DNA from: Cryptomeria japonica
Taxonomy: Eukaryota > Streptophyta > Pinopsida > Cupressales > Cupressaceae
Assembly (NCBI RefSeq): GCF_030272615.1
Contig: NC_081405.1
Span: 157,781,954-157,845,953 of the forward strand
Direction of reading: 5' to 3'
Length of the DNA stretch: 64,000 nucleotides
Made by a program: the position numbers and the translations under genes. The notes beneath the pieces were generated by a model, which did no database searches, was not told the origin of the DNA, and saw nothing but the letters and a program-made list of their open reading frames with translations. Within the stretch, counting starts at the first letter, position 1, and every line of letters starts with the position of its first letter. This document shows, piece after piece, positions 55,511-64,000 of this stretch.

Positions 55511-56430
55511 TTCCTCCATCATTACCCATGTTGTCAAGTTGCAAGATATTTCCCAAAGTACTTGGTTGCTAGGGTTGATTTGCTTAAGTGTTGGAGTCAG
55601 AGTTAGATGAGACCTGCATGATTAAGCTGTATTAAGTGATCAAGTCACCAAGATCTCAATTGTAAACATGACTAGGTTCTAGGGTTTTAGGGTAGCATAG
55701 GTCAAGATTGAGGTATGGTGGTCAAGAATTACCTTCCAATGACAAAAGACATCCAAATGATGAAGAATGAAGGCGATGAACTCATAGAAGTTTGGAGGAG
55801 ATAATTTGACTAAGTTAAAATTTTGTTTAAGTCATGGTCATGATACTAGCTTGCTCATCAAGAGCAATTTGTACGAATGAACCCTACAAATGTGCCCATG
55901 CTAGAGAAGCAAGAATTCCAATAAAACCTAAGGCAATGCTAGTAAGGGGTCAAAATTAAAGAATTAGGGTACAAAAAACAAAATTTGGCTAAGTCGAGAT
56001 GTTGCTCAAGGATGACCTAAATCATGGAGTGTAAATCAATCATGAAACATGAGAATGGATAGGTCTTGACCCAAGCAACGTAAGTCCCCCTTGTGATTCT
56101 AGCAGATATCACATCACAATCATTGATTCTATCTGCAATATAAAGTCAAGACCTGACTATTGGAATCTTGGAGTCATCCTATTTGATCACATAGTTTAGC
56201 ACTTGGGAGGATTTTGTTCAAGAGAGGATAGAATACTTAGTATTTTATTTTGTGTTGCATAGTGCATAAAAAACACATCAACAGAAACCATTGAAAGGTT
56301 TGGTTAAAGCCTTCGAATCACAATCTCTATGAGAAGCTATCAAGAGTGCCCAGAATTTGGAAACTTTAGTATCCAAGAACATAATTCATAAGGCACCACT
56401 TTCAGAGCAACCAAAGAAGCCTATCAACGT
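55511..56430. other. Unassigned sequence
   Basis: I see no supported gene, repeat boundary or RNA gene here. Confidence 0.5.
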
Positions 56431-56662
56431 ATTATTTTATTTACCTTGGATATGTTTTATCCTAAGTGTGATATTCCACTATTAAAAAGCTTAATTAGGT
56501 AATATTTTTACTTAGGTAGAATAAGATAATGAGTTGCACATTCTCCTTCTTTGATTGAGATTCTACTTTTTCCTTGTCACAAATTTGGAAACTTGGATAA
56601 GCAATTTCTTTTTTTGGTTTTCTACCTCTTCATGATCCTCATGGATTTGGAATCTTGGAAGC
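56431..56662. repeat. Direct repeat D1
   Basis: It aligns with 59229-59465 through GGATATGTTTTATCCTAAGT, TTGCACATTCTCCTTCTTT and TTTGGAAACTTGGATAA. The copies lie 2.8 kb apart in direct orientation. They could be remnants of LTRs or of a dispersed repeat; no element structure is clear. Confidence 0.65.
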
Positions 56663-59228
56663 TATATATTGTAGGTTTTTCCTCGATTAACATATCAAAT
56701 GAAACTATTGTGAGATTTCATAGCTTAACATACCAAGGGCTTAAGTTTGGGGACAACAGGGGGATGACGAAGGGGGCGGGGTGGGATGCAAATATATATA
56801 CAACTTAAAAAATTAATTATAGAAGGATGTGTATAGAATAAGTATAACAACTATAAATAAAACTTTGCCACACTATGTAAATTTTATTATAAACATTAAA
56901 AATATGTCAATGATTGCATTGAAATTTGAACATTAACAATGGTGGTAGAGTTTTGGAACTTTGGGAACAAGCTAAGAATAAGTATAAGAATTGCAGATGA
57001 AACTTTGGCATACTAAGTGTTTAAACTAGTCAACATAAAAAAAATGGAAACGATTGCATTAACAATAAGAATGGTGGGTAGAGGTTTGGGGTCAATGGGT
57101 AGTGCCCCTTGTGGGGGGTTTGGGGTAGAGCCCCCATCAAGGTGAGGGGGCATTGCCAAACCTTTAATATGGATGACATTTTCACAATAATTTCACCATT
57201 TTTGTTTAGAATTGGAGTTTATAATTGGGGGCCATGGGAGACTCATAGGCATCCTCAAGATGGTCAAGAGACTCCTTGGAGTCCCTAGGACATCCCTAAG
57301 TGGTGCGGCAAGGGGATGTTTCCCCTAAGTATTGCATCCTGAAAAAATAGGGATTTTGGAGGGGGGGAAGGGGTCCCCATGTTTCAATGGTTTCAAAAGA
57401 TTCTAAGTTTTTTTTTACTCTTATCATAACAAAATATACTCCTCTTGCATCCTTGGATGATTTGAAAATTGAAAACAATTTGACAAGAAAAAACTAACTT
57501 CTAAAGTTTAGACTTAGTTTTCTTTTTTTATCCAAGTCACTACAACATTTCAATGATCAAAGTAGCTTTTTTTTGGTGGTTTCGAAGCATCCAAAAGGCT
57601 TGAGAAATTCAATATTATCTTTCATTCCACCAAAATTGGAGATCAAGAAGCATGCTCACAAACAAGGATTTGTTTGTAACTTAAGGCAATCGACTAGTTT
57701 TTGGGGCATTTTCAGGTCTAAAGAACCTACCATTGTGTCAAAAAGGCCCATAAGACCCCATTTTCATCTAAAACTTGTCTCTTTTGGTCGTAGAAGCATT
57801 TAAGGAAAAAAAAATCACACAACCAATGATATGCCTATACCATACATATTTGAGTTAAAATAAAAAAAAAAAATTGACAAGGTTTGGAGACCATTGAACA
57901 ATTTGGGAGATTGCTAATACATACACTCAATTTATAAAGTCTCAATTTGATGTACTTAATCTTTGAGAGGCCTATACAAAAGCATTTTGTAATTGCGAAC
58001 TAAGATAAATTTCCATTTTTGGCAATTTTCATCATGGATTATGGTATTAAATTCTGGCATTCTATTGTCAAGATAAATTTAGAGAACCATTTGTACTCAA
58101 AACAAGGGATAGTGAAAAATTACATTATGTAGGATCTCCTACCCTATCTCATTGAATTCATTCCTACACCAAGTGACTATGAACAAAAGTGTAGGTATTT
58201 AACAACAATGACATGGTCCATGGACTAGTGATCCTCCTCTTGATACTCCATCTACAAATGAGAACATCTCTTATACATGTTGCTACTTCAGAATTAAAAG
58301 TTGCTTCTTCTAGAACTTCCATGATTCTTTGCAATAGGATTATATGTCTTCTAGATTCACCCCACTAGGACACATTCCTATCAAGCATCTTTACTTTTTT
58401 GAAAGGTAGACCACATTTCAGATCTAGATGACACCATAATGACTTTGATTTCCTCTTGCAAGATATTCCTCCATCATGTATTGCTTCATCGAAGTTCAAA
58501 TTTGCTTCTTCAAGGGCTCTCAATGATTCTCTATATAGGATTCTTCGTGTCTATGAGATCCACTTCATTGGGAGGCCTAATTAAACATTTCACATCTATT
58601 TGTGGACTCTCACCTTTCAAATATTGATGAAACAATTGCGAATATTTGTCTTCTCATTGATGACAATGCCCATCGAGTTACATTGTCTCCCATTGTAAAT
58701 TCACTTGTTCTATCCCCACCATATCATGTAACATGACACATTCTATTTCACATTAATTAAGGTCTCACACTTCAATGATTGTAGTCTCTGAATCTTCTAT
58801 GGAACAATCACAACTTAACATCAAAATGAAGACACATGAGTCCCTTCAAAAACCATACATCTGAATTCCTTTCTTCATTCCACTTGAATGGGATTTCAAC
58901 AATTTTACAACTCAAGATTTCCATATTGTGAAAGGAAGGTGCATCATTTGTTGCAAATGAACCTACTACAACATTCACCATTCAACATTTTGCATTTCTT
59001 TTCTCTCTTCTTTGTGGAGGCACCAACTTTAGGGGATGGGGTGGGTCTATATTATCCTTCACATATGTCACTTGGGATGGAGTTTTGTCCTATGGATTTT
59101 CTAGTCTCTACTTCGAGAGGGTTCACTCTCTTTATAATTTGGGGTTATTTCATATTTTACATGGATACCTAACCTTGTGACCCATTTCTTCTTACCTCAA
59201 TTGCACTTAAGGGGGTGTGCCAATGTAC
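56663..59228. other. Unassigned sequence with a GC-rich repeat
   Basis: At 57085-57160 GGGTAGTGCCCCTTG, GGGGTTTGGGG and GAGCCCCCATC resemble the GC-rich repeat at 14025-14145 in element T. The rest is AT-rich with short frames that show no domain. No gene is supported. Confidence 0.5.
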
Positions 59229-59465
59229 CATTTTATTCACCAAGTGGATATGTTTTATCGTAAGTATGATATTGCATTTGTTTGTTTAGTTTACTTAAGT
59301 AATTTCTTTTAACTTGAAATAATGACTTGCACATTCTCCTTCTTTCATAGGATTATGTTTTTTTCCTTATCCTCAAAAATTTGGAAACTTGGATAAACAA
59401 TTCCTTGTCTTTTGGTTTTCTATCTCATCCTCATCTTCATCCTCATGGATTAAAAATCTTAGATA
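59229..59465. repeat. Direct repeat D2
   Basis: Second copy of the 56431-56662 repeat, somewhat diverged, with an extra CATCCTCATCTTCATCC stretch. Confidence 0.65.
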
Positions 59466-60975
59466 TCGAGTGAAGATAATGTGAACTTTTTCATTCTCTC
59501 TTATGAAATCAACTATGTTATGCTATTTTGATTTTATTATCATTTATATTTAACAATTTTAAAAATGTTATCACTTACATTAATTTCTAGGTTAATATTT
59601 ATTTTGTAGATTCTAATAGAATTGAATACCATACCCAAACAATATCTAGTATGAACTAGTTAGTTACAGGCTAGGTTCCAAGCGTACTTGGTAACACAAT
59701 TTTTGAGCTTGTGTTTGTTTATGATTTAACGATTGATGCATCTAGCTTTGCTACACATCTACTTTGAATACAATGAGAGGGTGAAATGTCTAAGCCAAGA
59801 GACCCTGCTATCTAATATTACCCAAGAAAGATACTGATATTTTACCTTGGAAATATAAGCCTTTTGTAAGTATAATTCAATGAATTGTGATAATAACTTA
59901 AAACGAAGTGAATTAAAATTTGATTGAGTTCCTCATTGTATTTTAACAAATCACCTAGGAAGATTTTCATTCCTAACAAATTCCAATTCTCTTTCCAAAA
60001 GGATGAAAAAGAAGAGAAAGGAACTAATTAATGTTGGGACAGAATTTAGAAGACCTATGTTTTGTGTCTAAAAGCTACTAGCCTAGAGAGCATGGAAACA
60101 ATTTGAAGTCATGGGAGAGAGTTTCAGTTCTATCTCCAGAAATTATGTCCAGTACTCTTGTATTGAATTTTTAAATCCTTCTAAGTTTATATGTTCACGA
60201 GGAAAGTCTAAAATTTTAATAAAATACATAAATGAAAACCAATTTTGTTTTCGTCGAAATACTTTTGAAAATCACATCACCTCAGTAATTGAACTGTAAC
60301 AATAAGATTTCATACAAAGTGCAGGTTTGCTATGAAACATGTTAAAAGGGTTAAACTATTTCAATTAATACAAACACTGGAACTATTAAACAACAATAGC
60401 TTGTTGGTAATCAAGATTTTGGACTATACCCACATTTTACACCTTTTCATACAGTTACAAAGAACATAGAAAACATGTACGTGGAACTACAGATTCCAAC
60501 ATATGTAAAAATACAACAATCTAAATAAGAATGGGAAGCATGTGGAGAATGGTTAAGACATGCATAAATAAAAGGAAAACAAAAATCTCTCAATGTGTAT
60601 CACAAACAAATCAAGGAAAAAAGCTTTTAGGCAGGGGACTGATATGATCATAAAAATTTCAAAACTTCCAAAGTATAGAGCATTTGAAATTTTATAGAGA
60701 ATGCGCTAATTCAGCTTTATTCATGATGAGGCATATTCACAACTTTTGCAGTCGCACCATGGTGTTGTTCATGTTGGCTTTGTTGGACCCTGCAATTAAG
60801 ATTCAATATACGTACATTATTCAATAAGATTAACTGTGCAACATAATGAAATATTGAAAAGTGTGTTATCTTATTGAGCTTCACTTTGTTTCGAGAATAG
60901 TTTAATATTCTCTACTTAACAGGGCCAACCACGTGAAGGTGGAAGCTCATTTGGCCCCTCCCCCCCCCTAACATC
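59466..60975. other. Unassigned sequence
   Basis: I see no supported gene or mobile-element boundary in this AT-rich stretch. Confidence 0.5.
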
Positions 60976-61205
60976 ACTCTAAATTCCCCATTAACATCTA
61001 ACATTCATTCACTCTTTCATTCATTCTTTCATCCATTATTAAAATATAACATTCATTCATTATCACATAATGTTCATTAACACATAAAATTCATTAACTT
61101 TCATTAACACACAACATTCATCAATAATCATCAACACATATCATTCATGAACATTCATTAGCACATAATCACATTCATTAACACATAAAAATCAGTCATT
61201 ATCAA
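60976..61205. repeat. Minisatellite-like CATTCATTAACACATA repeats
   Basis: About a dozen variants of CATTCATT and TTAACACATA follow each other. It lies just beyond the stop codon of the minus-strand gene and may belong to its 3' untranslated region. Confidence 0.8.
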
Positions 61206-61221
61206 ATAAGGTAGATTACAA

Positions 61222-63871
61222 TCATTTCTTTCTTTGTTTTTTTTTTGAAGCTATGTAAAGTCTAAGTGGAGCATCGTTTTCTTCATCATTTCCCCCATCT
61301 TCGGATGTTCTACCCTCTTCTTGTGCTCTTGATGTATGCCTAGTCCTATACAAAGGACGAGGATGCTGAACCAAAGGGGGGTCCTCTGCAATAACAAAGA
61401 TTTGGGTTAAATTCAAAACATTTTTTTATTATTGTTACAAGTATTTCATTAATTTAAAGAACACAACCATTACACTCTTTACCTGATGGGGCCACATCAT
61501 TTTGTCTAGCCTCAACCTCGACATGCTGAACACCCTCTAGATCCTCTGGAGTTGAAATACGAAACGTTACATTAATCAATACACCAATTGCAATTAAATT
61601 TGTTTAAAGGAATAACAGTGGTCCTCTTTACCTGATTGGGGAACATCACGTTCCTGATGTTGTCTACCCGGATCATGCTCCACTTGATCACCACCGACTA
61701 CATGCTCTAAAATATTAACAATAAAGGTTACATTAATTACTACACTAATTTTCAATCTAAGATGTTTAATTGTATTAATAATTACATAAAAAAATTTGAA
61801 TAGAAAATGAATACCTCCACTACTAGGATGCACATCTAGACCTTCATGTATAGGTTCTGTTCCATGATTATCATGTTGCATTCCAATGTCACACGTAGTG
61901 TTATCATTGCTTTCTTATTTAAAAAAAATATAGTCATTTTATGTTGAAACTTAACATCAAATAGATTATTGGTTAAGTATTCAATTTGAAATAATTTTCA
62001 TTTAGCTTATTTACCATTGTGACAGATGCATCAAAATCTCGTGTTTGCCCACTCAATTCTCGTAGCCGTTCAGCCACGGCTATATAGCCTTGCTAGTAGC
62101 CAATTCTCTTGTCATCTTCTGTGGGCGCTCTATTGAATTCAGAGCCCTGCATTTTTGCTTAGTATTGTGAATTTTGCTTGTATTGTTTGATAAAAAAAAA
62201 ATTGTTTACAATTTATAAATATTTTGATGTGATACTTAATTTATTGATTCTTACAATTCTTGCGACAAGTTTCATATAACCACTAGAGCTAAGTTTGTGT
62301 TGCCCATGCTTTTCTTGTCTTGCCTTGGTTGCCTTTGACGTGTCACTCAATCTATGAAAAGTTTGAAATATGTTAGATTATATAAATATAATGAATAATT
62401 AGTACATATTCACATTCTTAATAGTATCACATACCTTCTTCTGGAATTTGGTGGTGTATTTCCTTTTTTCCTTTCAATTCTCTCCTTTGCATCCAAAATC
62501 AGGTCCTTCCACTCCCTCTTTGGAATCATGGGGGGATGCTCATACTTTACGTTCATCTCTAAATGTGTCCTATATTGGTCCCTCACATACTTTAGATATG
62601 TGCTAGCTTTTTCCAAGAGCTTAGTCTTGTCGAATGTGTCATTTCCAAACAACCCTACCATAGAGTTTGTGAGTTCATCTTTTAACTTTTTTTCTTGGTC
62701 ATTCCACCTTTAAAGCAAAAACAAACTTGTTAGATTTAGAAAGAAACTGAAGCTACCTTTGATATAGTTCAAGAAATGGATAAAAGGTAAACTATTCCAG
62801 CAATGATATGATATCAACATAGTGGATAAGGGTTAGTTCACGTATGATGTTCCACCTTTTACGTATGGTGGGCCCAAATATCTGCAATGTAATGTCATTA
62901 AGATTTTTATAAAAAATATCATTTCCTGCAAAAAAAAACATGGGATCATTAGTCCAAAATGAGTGATCAGTAAGTAAATTATAATTAGACTATATATAAT
63001 AATAATTTTAAAGTACCTGGAACCTTCTGTATCTTCAAGGGAATCAATTCTTCATCACTCACCACCAATGTGGCCTGCAACGTTCCCATACTAGCAATAC
63101 GGGAAGATCCAGGAAATGATGGTATGTTATCACCAGTAGTCGCCTCTGGCGCATCCTCATGTGCATCTCTTGCCACAGTAAATGAATCCACTATGAAATG
63201 CCTCCAAGAAAGAACACTTCAAGGGTAATAAACACATAACGAAAGAGAGAGAAAAAGAGGGATCTACCACCAGTGGGTGGGTTAACACGAGCCGGTGCAA
63301 CAAACGATGTCTGCATGCTACGTGTTGTTGACATTACAGTTGGCAATACAGTTGGGGTCGACCTCGGACCCATGTCAGCACCTGAAGAGTAATACATTAA
63401 ATATATTAAACATTAAAAAAGCAAGTTCACAAGTCCAAAGGAGTGGTTTTAATATATAGAACATGGTCATCACCTGAACTACCCGCAATACCCTGATCAT
63501 AGCCACCAGGATGATGAGCCCTTATAAATTTATGTAAAAACAACACATACATATTTTAGTTAATGACATAAAGGAGAAAAAAATATAAACAATTATTGAA
63601 CTTTTGTTATGATTAAAGCTTTCATTACTGCTTATTTGCAAGTTTTCCACTGCCCGCAACAATAGTTGCACCCTCTCTATTATCTCATCAGTCTAAGGGC
63701 TTATGGTTGCCAAATCAACAATCTCTTGGCTATTTTTTCTAATATTCATTTGTACCAATTGTATAGGGTTTGCGCTAAGTGTGATGTCATCAGCGCATAA
63801 CACTGTCGAGCACCCCACATCCCTATGGAGGTGCTGAGATACTGCAGGTTCCTTTCCCTTATCCCAAACAT
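61222..63871 (-). pseudogene. Transposase_24-like (En/Spm-associated) multi-exon gene, 3' part
   Basis: At least 12 exons with GT-AG borders are visible on the minus strand: 63871-63629, 63520-63474, 63381-63268, 63190-63017, about 62928-62790, 62707-62435, 62351-62255, 62146-62015, 61909-61815, 61706-61632, 61545-61483 and 61385-61222. The central exons encode IFGPTIRKRWNIIRELTLIH, TYLKYVRDQYRTHLEM, REWKDLILDAKERIERKKG and SKATKARQEKHGQHKLSSSG. This layout resembles the plant Transposase_24 family (PF03004) linked to En/Spm-type elements. The outer exons are short, Pro/Ser/Gly-rich and mostly end in SG or GG. The C-terminus is basic (SKKKQRKK). Two TAG stops (in 63871-63629 and 62146-62015) interrupt it. 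The 5' end lies beyond the window. It may be part of C2. Confidence 0.65.
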
Positions 63872-64000
63872 CTGTTTGTGACAAGAATATAATTAACACT
63901 ATCAAAATTACTTCAAAACACTCGAGAAAAGATCATAATGTAACAGTTTGCTTCTATCTAATTTGTACAATTACAATGAGGTTTACCTACTCCATAGAAG

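Larger units (their letters stand above)
50153..64000. mobile_element. C2: second large TIR element of the C1 family (right end not seen)
   Basis: Its left end GGGTATATGCACGAAG matches the C1 left end GGGTATGTGCACAAAG, and it interrupts the K coding sequence. Neither a matching right terminus nor the rest of K is found by reading to 64000, so C2 probably continues past the window. If so, it holds the genes at 50499-52501, 54146-54870 and 61222-63871. Alternatively K was truncated by deletion and C2 ends earlier. The extent is inference; the left end is seen directly. Confidence 0.5.

Noticed and set aside
55265-55606. Ser/Leu-rich 113-residue frame
   Set aside because: It is a translation of a CT-rich tract with no domain.
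56431-59465. D1 and D2 as LTRs of one element
   Set aside because: They are in direct orientation but lack TG..CA ends, a primer-binding site, a polypurine tract and any coding sequence between them.
1-64000. tRNA, rRNA, organelle-derived DNA or CRISPR arrays
   Set aside because: I saw no cloverleaf with conserved boxes, no rRNA-like blocks, no plastid or mitochondrial genes and no regular repeat-spacer arrays.

Overview
The window is a repeat-dominated, AT-rich stretch of a plant nuclear genome. Every recognisable protein belongs to a plant transposable-element lineage (Ty3/gypsy chromoviruses, Tat-like gag-protease elements, a Copia fragment, a Transposase_24-like gene). The spliced genes use GT-AG introns. 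I see no ordinary host gene, rRNA, tRNA or CRISPR array. Deep nesting and old, mutated copies fit a large seed-plant genome, possibly a gymnosperm; that last point is inference.

Layout. 1-2.7 kb: unassigned DNA with three tandem repeats, one a phase-locked 76.5-bp array. 2.7-7.95 kb and 9.7-13.4 kb: two diverged copies (A1, A2) of one long repeat. Comparing them exposes two clean DNA-transposon insertions in A1, a Harbinger-like MITE (5459-5918) and a hAT-like element (6428-7289). A dead Copia gag lies between the copies. 13.44-32.29 kb: a large terminal-inverted-repeat DNA transposon, C1, inserted in A2. It carries an unrecognised multi-exon gene, a 359-bp tandem cassette and subterminal repeats. 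Two LTR elements sit inside it: T (13553-17942, gag-protease only) and chromovirus G (19878-27759, inside an exon of the C1 gene).

32.3-64 kb: nested insertions. H (gypsy, 5' half) is interrupted at 36596 by J, an LTR element with no coding capacity whose internal region is mostly a perfect-period 539-bp x4 array. J's left LTR holds F (36767-44610, perfect TSD ATTAT, long gag-protease frame with two stops). J's right LTR is broken by chromovirus K (48015-50152). K is broken at 50153 by C2, a second member of the C1 family. The other halves of K, J and H are not seen, so C2 probably runs past the window end. C2 would then contain a second copy of the unrecognised gene (50499-52501), the 359-bp cassette, a two-exon gene 3' part (54146-54870), a 94-bp-arm foldback (55073-55274) and a 12-exon Transposase_24-like gene (61222-63871).

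The most interesting signal is the C1/C2 family: large TIR elements sharing termini, an undescribed spliced gene with a Trp-rich core, and a tandem cassette of identical period. All open frames have stops or frameshifts, so I call them pseudogenes unless stated. No function is asserted for the C-family gene.
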